Part shown: in pieces, positions 1-8,597 of the stretch | Layout of the letters: each line of letters begins with the position of its first letter | Position numbering within the stretch: the first letter of the stretch is position 1 | Source of the DNA: Chryseobacterium scophthalmum | Lineage (GTDB): Bacteria; Bacteroidota; Bacteroidia; Flavobacteriales; Weeksellaceae | DNA length: 64,000 nucleotides | Reading direction: 5' to 3' | Assembly: GCF_900143185.1 (NCBI RefSeq) | Contig: NZ_FSRQ01000005.1 | Location: forward strand, 62,001-126,000 | Notes under the pieces: generated by a model | What the model was told of the DNA's origin: nothing | Database searches by the model: none | What the model saw: the letters and a program-made list of their open reading frames with translations, nothing else | Program-made: the position numbers and the translations under genes

Positions 1-266
1 TCGTTCGGAAGTTCTGTCCAGTGTGCATTTACATATTCGTGTTCGTATCTTAGGAAAGCTAAATCATCTTCGCTTTTTCCGTTGTCAATAACTCTTGAAG
101 CATAAACGTAAAAATTGTTTGCCTGACCTAGTTCATCCAAAGCAATGTTTGTTAATGCAATATCTTCCTCCAAATAAGGACCTTCACCGCACCACGCAGA
201 CAAACGCTGTCCCATAATGAAACTGTCGTCTGCAAGTTTTAATAAATAATTATATAATGGGTTCAT
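1..266 (-). CDS. paaC: Phenylacetyl-CoA epoxidase subunit PaaC (3' part cut off)
   Basis: The first 88 residues of a PaaC-like protein run off the left window edge. The N-terminus begins MNPLYNYLLKLADDSFI and continues with QRLSAWCGEGP and EEDIALTNIALDELGQA, typical of the PaaC ferritin-like helical bundle. PaaC is the structural partner of catalytic PaaA in the 1,2-epoxidase that converts phenylacetyl-CoA to its ring epoxide. The ATG at 266 is chosen because it gives the conserved family N-terminus. It lies 70 bp after paaB and is read in the same direction, so it is most likely part of the paa operon. The remainder, and probably paaD and the ring-opening genes, lie outside the window. Confidence 0.93.
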   Translation of the reverse strand, partial: MNPLYNYLLKLADDSFIMGQRLSAWCGEGPYLEEDIALTNIALDELGQANNFYVYASRVIDNGKSEDDLAFLRYEHEYVNAHWTELPN

Positions 267-336
267 TTTTATAGAATTTAGAAATTAGAGGTTAGAAATT
301 AGACTAAATTCTAGAATCTAACTTCTAACTTCTTTA

Positions 337-618
337 TTACATATTTTTTACATCGTTTGGAATGTCGTAGAACGTCGGGTGACGGTACAATTTGTCATCA
401 GCAGGATCAAAGAAAGCTTCTTTATCAATTCCTTCTGAAGTCACGATATATTTACTTGGAACAACCCAAACTGAAGTTCCTTCTTTTCTTCTTGTATAAA
501 CGTCTCTTGCATTCTGCAAAGCCATTTCTGCTGTTGGTGCCTGTACAATTCCAACGTGTTTGTGAGATAATCCCGGTTTAGTCTGAATAAACACTTCCCA
601 CATATCTAAATTTGCCAT
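337..618 (-). CDS. paaB: Phenylacetyl-CoA epoxidase subunit PaaB
   Basis: A 93-residue protein beginning MANLDMWEVFIQTKPGLSHK and containing the PaaB-type pattern VGIVQAPTAEMALQNARDVY and SVWVVPSKYI. PaaB is a small subunit of the PaaABCE multicomponent oxygenase and helps link the PaaAC heterodimers. An upstream in-frame ATG at 663 would add 15 hydrophobic residues encoded by the repeat-like spacer; the ATG at 618 gives the normal family N-terminus and is preferred. It lies between paaA and paaC in one transcriptional direction. Confidence 0.93.
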   Translation of the reverse strand: MANLDMWEVFIQTKPGLSHKHVGIVQAPTAEMALQNARDVYTRRKEGTSVWVVPSKYIVTSEGIDKEAFFDPADDKLYRHPTFYDIPNDVKNM

Positions 619-723
619 AAATAAAATTAAATTTAACAATGTATCAATGTACCAGTTTACCAATGAGATGCTTCGACAAGCTCAGCATGACAATGATTGT
701 TACATTTTTACATTGGTATATTG
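619..723. repeat. Intra-operonic imperfect inverted repeat (paaB-paaA spacer)
   Basis: The spacer contains AACAATGTATCAATGTACC on one side and a near complement (TTGGTATATTGTTATATTG) on the other, with GCTTCGACAAGCTCAGCATG between them. A related sequence fills the paaA-paaE spacer at 1675-1745, sharing words such as AACAATGTATCA and CAATGATTGTTACA. It looks like a dispersed non-coding intergenic repeat that could form a hairpin in the polycistronic mRNA; no gene is visible. Confidence 0.6.
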
Positions 724-1662
724 TTATATTGAAATTTTTTCTTGTTTTTCTGCAAAAGCTATCGCTGCCTCTTTTACCCAAAGGTTTTCCTGCTGTGCTT
801 TTACTTTTGTCTGCAATCTTTTCTTATTACAAGGTCCATTTCCTTTTAAGATCTCCATGAACTCATCCCAAGGAAGTTCTCCGAAATCATAATGTTGTCT
901 TTCCTCGTTCCATTTTAAATCTTTATCCGGGACAGTTAATCCTAAGAATTCAGCCTGAGAAACGGTAACGTCGATAAATCTCTGACGAAGACTGTCGTTA
1001 CTTTCTCTTTTTACTCTGTAATTCATAGAAATTTTTGAGTTTGGTGAACTGTCATCATTTGGACCAAACATCATTAAAGCCGGCCACCAGAAACGATTTA
1101 ACGAAGCCTGAGCCATTTCTTTCTGTTGCTTTGTACCACGACAAAGTGCCATCAAAATCTCGTAACCTTGTCTTTGGTGGAAAGATTCTTCTTTACAGAT
1201 TTTCACCATCGCTCTTGAATAAGGACCGTAAGAATTCCCCATCAACATTACCTGATTCATAATTGCAGCACCATCAACCAACCAGCCGATTGCGCCGATA
1301 TCTGCCCAACTCAATGTCGGATAATTGAAAATACTTGAATATTTCGCTTTTCCTTCTAACATATCGTCGTAGGTAGCATCTCTGTCCGCTCTGATGGTTC
1401 CGTTTCCTAGCGTTTCAGTTGCAGAATACAAGTATAAACCATGACCTGCCTCATCCTGAACTTTAGCCAAAAGAGCCATTTTTCTTCTCAAAGAAGGCGC
1501 TCTGGAAATCCAGTTGGCTTCCGGCAACATTCCGACAATCTCAGAATGCGCGTGCTGTGAAATCTGACGAACCAATAATTTTCTGTAATCATCAGGCATT
1601 ACATCTTTTGGTTCTACTTTATTTTCGTCGTGTACGTATTGTACAAATTTTTCTAAATCCAT
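724..1662 (-). CDS. paaA: Phenylacetyl-CoA epoxidase catalytic subunit PaaA
   Basis: A 312-residue protein matching PaaA in length and in the diiron ferritin-like core: E41 in HAHSE, E71 and H74 in DEAGHG, and a second EESFHQ motif in the helix [15 protein letters not shown]. Together with PaaB, PaaC and the reductase PaaE it uses O2 and NADPH to epoxidise the aromatic ring of phenylacetyl-CoA in the cytoplasm. The start at 1662 gives [13 protein letters not shown], the usual N-terminus. It sits between paaE and paaB on the same strand; both flanking spacers carry related repeat sequences. Confidence 0.96.
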   Translation of the reverse strand: MDLEKFVQYVHDENKVEPKDVMPDDYRKLLVRQISQHAHSEIVGMLPEANWISRAPSLRRKMALLAKVQDEAGHGLYLYSATETLGNGTIRADRDATYDDMLEGKAKYSSIFNYPTLSWADIGAIGWLVDGAAIMNQVMLMGNSYGPYSRAMVKICKEESFHQRQGYEILMALCRGTKQQKEMAQASLNRFWWPALMMFGPNDDSSPNSKISMNYRVKRESNDSLRQRFIDVTVSQAEFLGLTVPDKDLKWNEERQHYDFGELPWDEFMEILKGNGPCNKKRLQTKVKAQQENLWVKEAAIAFAEKQEKISI

Positions 1663-1674
1663 AATTTTTCCAAT

Positions 1675-1745
1675 TTAACAATGTATCAGTCTAACAATGT
1701 ACCAATGATTGTTACACTGGTAAATTGATATATTGTTACATTAAT
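1675..1745. repeat. Intra-operonic repeat (paaA-paaE spacer)
   Basis: A second copy of the sequence family seen in the paaB-paaA spacer. It contains AACAATGTATCA and AACAATGTACCAATGATTG, then TTGATATATTGTTACATT, giving self-complementary AT-rich arms. It lies between the paaE stop and the paaA start. The function is unknown; mRNA processing or dosage effects are only inference. Confidence 0.55.
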
Positions 1746-1749
1746 TTAA

Positions 1750-2835
1750 TTATACATCATAATTAAGCATCACCACATTCGTTGTCGGGTGACATTGACA
1801 GGTAAGAACGAAGCCTCTGGCTACTTCTTCTTCGGTAAGCGCGTAGTTTTTTTCCATGAAAACTTCTCCTTCGAGAACTTCGGCTTTACACGTACAACAA
1901 ACTCCTCCTTTGCAAGCAAAAGGTACAGGAAGATTGTCTTTCAATGCTTTATCTAAGATACTCTCTTTTTTAGAATTAAGGTGGAACGAATATTCATCAT
2001 CATCGATAATGACCGTTACCATACTTTCGATGTTGGCAATCGCTTTGAATTCATCGCTCATTTCCTCCGAATTTTCTTCGTCAGGAGCAGTAAAATATTC
2101 AAATAAAACCTGAATTGCAGGTACTTTTTTATCTTTCTTTAAATAATCTGCGATCCCTTTGATCATTTCTGACGGTCCACAAATGAAGAAAGTTGATTCT
2201 TTCACATCGATATCTGCATATCTTTCAAAAAGGTGGTCAAGTTTTTCAGGGGAAATTCTTCCTTCAAAGATCGGGTCTGCATGTGCTTCACGACTTACCA
2301 AATAAACAACTTTCAGTCTTCCATTAAAAGTTTCCACCAATTTATCGATCTCAGCCTTTTTCATTACATGATTCATGCTTCTGTTGCTGTAGAACAGATA
2401 AGCGTTTGAATTTGGTTCCTGATAAAGACTTTCTTTAATATTTGACAACACTGGAGAAATTCCGCTTCCTGCAGCCAAACCAACGTAAGTTTTCACGTTT
2501 GTCGGGTGATAAGACGTATTAAAACCGCCCATTGGAGGCATTACTTCAAGGATTTCATCCATGTGAAGATGCTCATTGAAATAACCGGAAACTTTTCCGT
2601 TTTCCAATAATTTCACCAATACTTCCAGCGTGTTGCTTTTTTCACTCGGCGCATTGCAGATAGAATAAGAACGTCTCTCTTCGTTCCCGTCGATCATCAT
2701 TCGGAAATTAAGATACTGCCCCTGTTTGAATCTGAATTTATCTTTCAGTTCCTCAGGAATTTCAACGGCTACATTTACAGCATCGTTGGTATCTTTCTGA
2801 ACCCTTACAGTTTTTAATTTATAAAATGAATTCAT
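1750..2835 (-). CDS. paaE: Phenylacetyl-CoA epoxidase reductase PaaE
   Basis: A 361-residue reductase with three parts: an N-terminal FAD domain with RSYS (R55-S58), an NAD(P)H domain with AAGSGISPV near residue 122, and a C-terminal plant-type ferredoxin domain. The 2Fe-2S ligands appear as C308, C313, C316 and C346 (CxxxxCxxC...C). It passes electrons from NADPH to the PaaA diiron centre. The ATG at 2835 overlaps the paaK stop as ATGA, indicating translational coupling. The gene order paaK-paaE-paaA-paaB-paaC places the ligase and reductase first in the operon. Confidence 0.95.
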   Translation of the reverse strand: MNSFYKLKTVRVQKDTNDAVNVAVEIPEELKDKFRFKQGQYLNFRMMIDGNEERRSYSICNAPSEKSNTLEVLVKLLENGKVSGYFNEHLHMDEILEVMPPMGGFNTSYHPTNVKTYVGLAAGSGISPVLSNIKESLYQEPNSNAYLFYSNRSMNHVMKKAEIDKLVETFNGRLKVVYLVSREAHADPIFEGRISPEKLDHLFERYADIDVKESTFFICGPSEMIKGIADYLKKDKKVPAIQVLFEYFTAPDEENSEEMSDEFKAIANIESMVTVIIDDDEYSFHLNSKKESILDKALKDNLPVPFACKGGVCCTCKAEVLEGEVFMEKNYALTEEEVARGFVLTCQCHPTTNVVMLNYDV

Positions 2836-4157
2836 TTTGTTTTTAGTATTCTATTAATTTTTCCACCTTCGCATTTAGGTAAGCTGTCCTGAGCATGAAT
2901 TTTCACTTTCGTTGTGATTCCTACTCGCTTTTTTATTTCGTTTTCTATACTTTTTCCAAAGTTTCCGACAAAAATAGCATAATCATCGGTATTTTGATTT
3001 AAATTTTTCGAAGCTATTAATTCATCATCAATTTCAACATCAATATCCAATGCCACACACATTTGTTCTTTCTCAATCGGTGTTAAATAATAATTCGGAA
3101 CTACACCTTCCACATGAGAAAACGCTTCTTCAATCTGACTTGGATATACATTGACACCTCTTACAATCAGCATATCATCGGCTCTTCCAAGAATTGGTTT
3201 CATTTTAACCATTGTTCTTTTTGAGTTTTCTTCGTAATAAAGACTTGTAATATCATTCGTCCAATAACGTAAAAGCGGCATTGCTTTTTTAGTTAAAGTC
3301 GTAATCACCAAAACTCCTTCTTCACCAAACGGAACAGGTTCTTTTGTAATCGGATCTAAAATTTCAGGATAAAAATGATCTTCCCAAATATAAGAACCTC
3401 CTTTTTCCTCAAAATCTTCCATCGAAACTCCCGGTCCGATAATTTCACTTAACCCATAAATATTGGTTGCATGAACGCCCAATCTTTCTTCGATGTGATG
3501 TCTGATCAATTCCGTCCAAGGCTCTGAACCTAAAACTGCATATTTTAAACTGATTTCATTTGCTGAGATTCCTCTTTTAGCAAATTCATCAGCGATTGTT
3601 AAAGCATAAGAAGGAGAACAACAAATAACTTCAGGTTTAAAATCCATGATTAAATCGACCTGTCTTGCTGTCATTCCTCCAGAAATTGGAAGAACGCTCA
3701 TTCCTAATTTTTCAGCTCCGTAATGAAGTCCAAGTCCGCCAGTGAAAATTCCGTATCCATAAGCATTATGTAACTGCATTCCCGGTTTTGCTCCCGCTGC
3801 ATTTAAAGATCTTGCTACGACTTCACTGAATAAATCAATATCTTCTTTTGTATATCCTACAACCGTTGGTTTTCCTGTTGTTCCGCTTGAACAGTGAATT
3901 CTTTGTAATTCATCCTTTGGAACCGTAAATAATCCGAACGGATAATTGTCTCTTAAATCTTGTTTGTAAGTAATCGGTAGTTTTGAAATATCTTCAATTG
4001 TCCTTATTTCTTGTGGCGATATTCCTAATTCATCAAATTTTCTTTTATAAAAATCTGACTTCTCTTCAAGATAACCCACCAAACTCACCAACCTTTCCGA
4101 TTGGAGCTGTCTTAATTGGTCGAGTTTTAAGTACTCAACTGAAAAATCCACACCCAT
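2832..4157 (-). CDS. paaK: Phenylacetate-CoA ligase
   Basis: A 441-residue AMP-forming ligase that activates phenylacetate to phenylacetyl-CoA, the first step of the aerobic pathway. The adenylate-forming signature SSGTTGKP is at residues 90-97. Later family motifs include YGLSEIIGPG, the hinge region GRADDMLIVRGVNVYPSQIE and the C-terminal KCEGGKINRI. Length is normal for PaaK. The first gene of the paa operon, it is preceded directly by a dyad operator and a good Bacteroidetes promoter. No PaaR-type regulator gene is present in the window, so the repressor must be encoded elsewhere. Confidence 0.96.
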   Translation of the reverse strand: MGVDFSVEYLKLDQLRQLQSERLVSLVGYLEEKSDFYKRKFDELGISPQEIRTIEDISKLPITYKQDLRDNYPFGLFTVPKDELQRIHCSSGTTGKPTVVGYTKEDIDLFSEVVARSLNAAGAKPGMQLHNAYGYGIFTGGLGLHYGAEKLGMSVLPISGGMTARQVDLIMDFKPEVICCSPSYALTIADEFAKRGISANEISLKYAVLGSEPWTELIRHHIEERLGVHATNIYGLSEIIGPGVSMEDFEEKGGSYIWEDHFYPEILDPITKEPVPFGEEGVLVITTLTKKAMPLLRYWTNDITSLYYEENSKRTMVKMKPILGRADDMLIVRGVNVYPSQIEEAFSHVEGVVPNYYLTPIEKEQMCVALDIDVEIDDELIASKNLNQNTDDYAIFVGNFGKSIENEIKKRVGITTKVKIHAQDSLPKCEGGKINRILKTK

Positions 4158-4163
4158 AACTAA

Positions 4164-4177
4164 CTAACATTTGTTAG
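4164..4177. promoter_or_regulatory. Candidate repressor operator of the paa operon
   Basis: CTAACA-TT-TGTTAG is a perfect 6-bp inverted repeat (AACTAACA/TGTTAGGT matches 7 of 8). It starts 7 bp upstream of the paaK ATG and overlaps the predicted transcription start. TetR-family repressors of aromatic acid or fatty acid catabolism bind short dyads of this kind; assigning it to a PaaR-like protein is inference. Confidence 0.6.
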
Positions 4178-4180
4178 GTG

Positions 4181-4212
4181 TAAATTTAAAAAGAATTTGG
4201 AACGTGACAAAA
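4181..4212 (-). promoter_or_regulatory. paaK promoter
   Basis: On the minus strand TTTTG (complement of 4208-4212) is followed after exactly 19 nt by TAAATTTA (4181-4188), 7 of 8 matches to the Bacteroidetes -7 box TAnnTTTG. The adjoining dyad at 4164-4177 sits at the expected transcription start, so repression by steric block is plausible. Confidence 0.7.
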
Positions 4213-4297
4213 TTTTTATGACTTTCGTCATATTTTGAATGATTCTAAATAGTTGAGGCTAAGATTGAGATTGAGTTTAAGACGAATTTGCATCAAG

Positions 4298-4440
4298 TTT
4301 GTCATTCTAAAAGGAGCACAGCGGATTGAAGAATCTCTAAAGATAAACTTGAGATTCTTCCTTCGTCAGAATGACAAAATATTGTATAAAAAATATCACA
4401 AAGTTTGTCATTCAGAGCGTAACGAAGTGGAGCGTGGAAT
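4298..4440. repeat. Dispersed inverted-repeat element between paaK and the esterase
   Basis: TTTGTCATTCT (4298-4308) pairs with AGAATGACAAA (4368-4378), and inside this GAAGAATCTC pairs with GAGATTCTTC, so the 81-nt unit folds into a long hairpin. A third TTTGTCATTC begins at 4404, followed by AGAGCGTAACGAAGTGGAGC. It resembles short REP-like intergenic elements of Chryseobacterium. The rest of the 395-bp gap 4158-4552 holds only the paaK control region and AT-rich sequence. Confidence 0.65.
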
Positions 4441-4552
4441 CTATTTATGTCAGTAAAGATTACTTCCAAATAACAAATTTTAAAAACCTGAATGATTTTC
4501 TCTCGCTGATTTATGAGATTAAGCAGATTTCTTTTATTTGCTTCATTGAAAA

Positions 4553-5887
4553 TTAGATTTTGGAAACTTCAAGAATTTCCGGTCTTTCTAAATCATCTGA
4601 AATTTTTCCACTTTTGGCAAATTCAGTCCAGAGTTTTCTTAATTTTTTTCCGTTCTCATCAATATATTTCCATGGAATGTTTTTTAGAATTCCTGCATTT
4701 TTCCAGGCAGATTCGTTACCAAAAATAAAAGGAAGGTCAATAGCATGAGCTCCCAAAAAGTAATTGGAAACTTTAAAACGTGGATAAATTCTAAACAAAT
4801 AAACATTTCCACCTGCTTTGGAAAAATTTTCCGCAAAATCTGCTGCAGGTTTTCCATAAATGATTTCTGTTGTCGTGCGGATTGCTTTGTTTATAATTTT
4901 TGCGGGAAAATATTTATTGATCGTATCAGAAGCTTTCAGGTAGAAAGCCGTTTCTTCATCATTCAAACCAATTAAAACATCAATTTCTTTTGCTTTCTGT
5001 TTCCATTTTTCTTCGGCCTCCCATTCATTGCACAATGGTGAAAAACCATATTGAGTTCCGAAAGGCATTGCAGCTTTTAAGCCATATTTTAAAAAAGAGG
5101 GAGCATTGTTTTTATAGTTTTCAATAATTTCTAAAACATCTGATTTATTGTTAAACATTCGTGTATTTTCCAGAAACTCTGCTGACATTTTTTGTCGGTT
5201 TTTCCTTAAACCTAAAGGAGCGCTGTGAATAATTACTCTTTTAAACAAGTTTTCAGTTCCTTCTGAAATCATTAAATGAGCAATTGCATCTCCGCCTGAA
5301 GACTGCCCAAAAAGGGTAATATTTTCTGAATCTCCACCGAAAGAAGCAATATCATTTTTAATCCATTTCAACGCTTCAATCAAATCAAACAGACCTAAAT
5401 TAGCAGGTTTGTCTTCATTTCCGCCTAAAAAACCAAAAATACCTAAACGGTAAGAGACTGTAACAATAATTACATTATGTTCTTTTACCCAATCTCTGGG
5501 ATCTGCCGTAAGAATATCACCGCAACCAATCTCATACGAACCACCATGAATCCAAACAATAACAGAAAGTTTTTCGTTTTCCTTAAAATTTTCAGGTCTG
5601 AAGACCGAAATATATTGTGGAGATTCATCCACTTCAAAATCATCTAAATTGGTTTTGCCAATCATTTTTTCAAGAAGTGGACTGATATTTTGCGGACAAA
5701 CCGGAGTTTTTTCAGGGAAAATAATTTCCGAAGCGGAAGGCTCAACAGCAATCGGTTTTTTGAACCTTTCAGAATAAGCATACCGAATGTTTTTAGCTTT
5801 TAAAATTCCGTTTTCTCTGAAAGCTAAAATTCTTCCGAAAGGCGTCTGAAAAGTATAAGTATTAGAATTATTTTGATTTGCGGTCAT
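4553..5887 (-). CDS. Carboxylesterase type B family protein
   Basis: A 444-residue alpha/beta hydrolase of the carboxylesterase/lipase type B family. The oxyanion-hole motif HGGS is at 114-117, the nucleophile elbow GQSSG is at 194-198 with S196 as the predicted catalytic serine, and VSYRLGIFGFL precedes it as in the family. No signal peptide is visible, so it is probably cytoplasmic. It is somewhat shorter than eukaryotic members (about 500) but near bacterial pNB-esterase length. Substrate is unknown. It is monocistronic between two repeat-bearing spacers. Confidence 0.88.
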   Translation of the reverse strand: MTANQNNSNTYTFQTPFGRILAFRENGILKAKNIRYAYSERFKKPIAVEPSASEIIFPEKTPVCPQNISPLLEKMIGKTNLDDFEVDESPQYISVFRPENFKENEKLSVIVWIHGGSYEIGCGDILTADPRDWVKEHNVIIVTVSYRLGIFGFLGGNEDKPANLGLFDLIEALKWIKNDIASFGGDSENITLFGQSSGGDAIAHLMISEGTENLFKRVIIHSAPLGLRKNRQKMSAEFLENTRMFNNKSDVLEIIENYKNNAPSFLKYGLKAAMPFGTQYGFSPLCNEWEAEEKWKQKAKEIDVLIGLNDEETAFYLKASDTINKYFPAKIINKAIRTTTEIIYGKPAADFAENFSKAGGNVYLFRIYPRFKVSNYFLGAHAIDLPFIFGNESAWKNAGILKNIPWKYIDENGKKLRKLWTEFAKSGKISDDLERPEILEVSKI

Positions 5888-5982
5888 GGTTTCGCAATAA
5901 AATTTAAACTTATTTATAACTACAATTTACAAATTTTGTTTTAAAAAAATATGCATATCCGTTTTCCATCATGGTAAAAATT

Positions 5983-6082
5983 TTAACGCAAAGAGCGCAA
6001 AGATTTCTTTAAACAACTCGCTGTTTTTTAAGCTCGCAAAGGCGTTTGACTTCGTTGAATCTTCGATTTCACTAAGCAAAGG
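5983..6082. repeat. CGCAAAG-type dispersed repeat, copy 1
   Basis: The block begins TTAACGCAAAGAGCGCAAAG and ends CGCAAAGGCGTTTGACTTCG...ATTTCACTAAGCAAAGG. A close copy lies at 7218-7316, with long identical segments and a variable AT-rich middle. The two copies are in direct orientation and flank the araC-type gene. No ORF is inside. Confidence 0.8.
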
Positions 6083-6144
6083 ATTGTATTAATTTTCAAT
6101 CATTTACACAGTACGGATACTGGATTTAAAAACTAATCACAAAT

Positions 6145-7047
6145 TTAATTCAGAGATTTAAATTCGCTTGGAGAAACCCCTACTTTACTTTTGAACAATC
6201 TTGTAAAATGCTGCGGATATTTAAATCCCAAATCGTAAGAAATTTGACTGATGGATTTTGATGCATCAAAAATCTGATCTTTTGCCACATCGATCAGTTT
6301 ATTATGAATAAATTCCTGAGCAGAAATTCCGAGCTCTTTTTTAATTAAATCGCCAAAATAGTTCGCTGAAAGATTAAGCTGTTCAGCAAAATAATTAACC
6401 ATCGGAAAGCCCAGATTTTTAGGTTTATCAGATTTCAAATAATCATCTAAAGATTTCTCAAACTTTCCTATAAAATTCTGATTAACGTGATCTCGTGTAA
6501 TAAACTGACGGTCGTAAAAACGCATGCAGTAATTCAGAAACAATTCAATATTATTAACAATTAGTGATTTGCTATGTTTATCAATGGCTTGCTCGAGCTC
6601 AAGTTTTATATTTTTAAAACATTCTAAAATAATTTCCCTTTCTTTTTCTGAAAGATGCAACGCTTCATGAACATCATAAGAAAAGAAATTGTAGTCTCGG
6701 ATGTTTCTTCCCAAATTGGTTCCTTTCAATAAATCTGGATGAAAAATTAAGGCAAAACCTGCAGGCTGAATATAAGTTCCTGCATTATAAATCCCATAAG
6801 TCTGTCCCGGAGCGATGAAAACCAGAGTTCCTTCCTGATAATCATAGCTGTGTTTTCCGTATTGCATATCACCACACATTACATCTTTCAGAAAAACGGT
6901 ATAAAAACCAAACTGTCTTGTATGCTGACAAATAGGATCAGATTTAGAAAAATCTACCACACTTACCATCGGGTGCAATGTTTCGTGCTTCAGCATTTTA
7001 TTGTATTCTGAAACACTGTTGTATATTTCAACTTCCTGATTTTCCAT
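6145..7047 (-). CDS. AraC family transcriptional regulator
   Basis: A 300-residue regulator with an N-terminal cupin-like sensing domain (roughly residues 20-170) and a C-terminal double-HTH AraC domain (about 195-300). The latter includes DVAKDQIFDASKSISQISYDLGF and ends in the family pattern YPQHFTRLFKSKVGVSPSEFKSL. It is divergent from the alcohol dehydrogenase at 7395, a common regulator-target layout, so control of that gene is inferred. The ATG at 7047 is preceded by a perfect TAATTTTG -7 box and a long-armed inverted repeat. Confidence 0.9.
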   Translation of the reverse strand: MENQEVEIYNSVSEYNKMLKHETLHPMVSVVDFSKSDPICQHTRQFGFYTVFLKDVMCGDMQYGKHSYDYQEGTLVFIAPGQTYGIYNAGTYIQPAGFALIFHPDLLKGTNLGRNIRDYNFFSYDVHEALHLSEKEREIILECFKNIKLELEQAIDKHSKSLIVNNIELFLNYCMRFYDRQFITRDHVNQNFIGKFEKSLDDYLKSDKPKNLGFPMVNYFAEQLNLSANYFGDLIKKELGISAQEFIHNKLIDVAKDQIFDASKSISQISYDLGFKYPQHFTRLFKSKVGVSPSEFKSLN

Positions 7048-7070
7048 GAAGTAAATTTTTAATTTTAATT

Positions 7071-7121
7071 CAAAATTACCAATTTCCGACCTACAATTTT
7101 GGGTGTAAGTAAAATTGGTAA
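7071..7121 (-). promoter_or_regulatory. araC-type gene promoter with flanking inverted repeat
   Basis: TAATTTTG (complement of 7071-7078) matches the -7 consensus fully; no TTG lies at ideal spacing (nearest 15 nt away). TTACCAATTT (7076-7085) is repeated in inverted orientation as AAATTGGTAA (7112-7121), a perfect 10-bp dyad with a 26-bp spacer that overlaps the promoter. Autoregulation or co-regulation with the divergent dehydrogenase gene is plausible. Confidence 0.5.
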
Positions 7122-7217
7122 ATGATTCTGTAATTTATATAAGTATTTTTACATTTAAAGTATCGATTTTTGTATCAGAAAATTGATGATCTGTTCTTTA
7201 AATTATAATATTTGATT

Positions 7218-7316
7218 TTAACGCAAAGAGCGCAAAGTTTTTTTTAATGTTTGAAAATATTTTTCGTTCGCAAAGGCGTTTGACTTCGTCGAATCTTCGA
7301 TTTCACTCAGCAAAGA
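7218..7316. repeat. CGCAAAG-type dispersed repeat, copy 2
   Basis: A direct-orientation copy of the element at 5983-6082, beginning TTAACGCAAAGAGCGCAAAG and containing CGCAAAGGCGTTTGACTTCG. It lies in the 347-bp gap between the araC-type gene and the alcohol dehydrogenase; apart from this and the araC promoter the gap holds AT-rich sequence with no gene. Confidence 0.8.
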
Positions 7317-7394
7317 ACACGAACATTTCAAATTATGATTGATTGAAGGTAATCAGTTTAGAAGAAATAGTATAATCAAACTAAATTAAAAAAT

Positions 7395-8447
7395 ATGGAC
7401 ACATTTACCGTAAAAGCTTTTGGAGCAGAATCTAAAACTGCTGATTTAGCAGAAATGAGTATTGAGAGAAGAGAAGTAACCGCAAATGATATAGAAATTG
7501 AAATTCTGTATTGCGGAGTTTGCCACTCTGATCTTCACACCGCAAGAAACGATTGGGGAGGATCGAAATACCCTTCTGTTCCCGGACATGAAATTATCGG
7601 AAAAATTACAAAAGTAGGAAGTGAAGTTTCTAAATTCAAAGTTGGCGATCTTGCAGGAGTTGGTTGTATCGTAGATTCTTGCGGACATTGTAACAGCTGT
7701 AAACATGATTTGGAACAATATTGTGAAAACGGATTTACAGGAACTTACAATGGAAATGACAAGCATTTGGGAGGTCATACTTTTGGAGGATATTCTCAAA
7801 AAGTAGTTGTGGACGCAGGTCACGTTTTAAAAATCCCGGCAAATCTAGATCTGGCTGCAGTTGCACCACTTCTTTGTGCAGGAATTACAACCTGGTCACC
7901 TTTAAGACACTGGAATGTTGGTTCTGATTCTAAAGTTGCCGTTGTTGGTTTAGGCGGATTGGGACATATGGCAATTAAGCTTGCAAAAGGTTTAGGAGCT
8001 GAAGTAACTTTATTCTCAAGAACTCCGGGAAAAACTGAAGATGCTAAAAAATTAGGCGCAGATCACGTCATTATTTCGACTGATGAAGAGCAAATGAATT
8101 CTGTAAAAGGAAAATTTGATTTAATTATTGACACTGTACCTTACGATCATGATGTAAATCCTTATATCACCACTTTAACGATTAACGGAACTCATGTTTT
8201 GGTAGGATTTATCGGTAAAATGGAAGACAGCTTGTTTACTCCACCAATGATCATGGGAAGAAAATCGGTTGCAGGATCTGTGATCGGAGGTATTGCCGAA
8301 ACTCAGGAAATGCTTGATTTCTGCGGTGAACATAATATTGTTTCTGAAATAGAAATCATCAAAATGCAAGACATCAACGAAGCATATGAAAGAATGCTGA
8401 AAAGCGATGTGAGATACCGTTTTGTGATTGATATGAAATCTTTGTAA
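7395..8447 (+). CDS. NAD(P)-dependent zinc alcohol dehydrogenase (cinnamyl-alcohol/YahK type)
   Basis: A 350-residue medium-chain dehydrogenase. The catalytic zinc site is indicated by C43 in GVCHSD, H65-E66 in PGHE and a cysteine in LLCAG near 160. The four-cysteine structural zinc loop is C96, C99, C102 and C110. The Rossmann motif GLGGLGH is near 185. It reduces aldehydes or oxidises alcohols with NAD(P); the overall pattern is closest to the CAD/YahK group, usually NADPH-dependent aldehyde reductases. Divergent from an AraC regulator and followed by an intrinsic terminator, so monocistronic. Confidence 0.93.
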   Translation: MDTFTVKAFGAESKTADLAEMSIERREVTANDIEIEILYCGVCHSDLHTARNDWGGSKYPSVPGHEIIGKITKVGSEVSKFKVGDLAGVGCIVDSCGHCNSCKHDLEQYCENGFTGTYNGNDKHLGGHTFGGYSQKVVVDAGHVLKIPANLDLAAVAPLLCAGITTWSPLRHWNVGSDSKVAVVGLGGLGHMAIKLAKGLGAEVTLFSRTPGKTEDAKKLGADHVIISTDEEQMNSVKGKFDLIIDTVPYDHDVNPYITTLTINGTHVLVGFIGKMEDSLFTPPMIMGRKSVAGSVIGGIAETQEMLDFCGEHNIVSEIEIIKMQDINEAYERMLKSDVRYRFVIDMKSL

Positions 8448-8466
8448 TTTCAAATTTAATTATAAG

Positions 8467-8500
8467 AAAGACTCTTCATTTTTGGAGAGTCTTTTTTGTT
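8467..8500 (+). terminator. Terminator of the alcohol dehydrogenase gene
   Basis: AAAGACTCT (8467-8475) and AGAGTCTTT (8486-8494) form a perfect 9-bp stem with a 10-nt loop followed by a T run, 20 bp after the stop codon. Downstream, 8555-8572 is another small dyad (TTTTTGC/GCAAAAA) of unknown use. Confidence 0.85.
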
Positions 8501-8597
8501 TTATGGGCATAATTGACTTTGTTAGTTTTAAAGTGATAAGTTAACTAGTCCGTCTTTTTGCTTATGCAAAAATCCATTCCTTCAGAGAAGGGGAATT

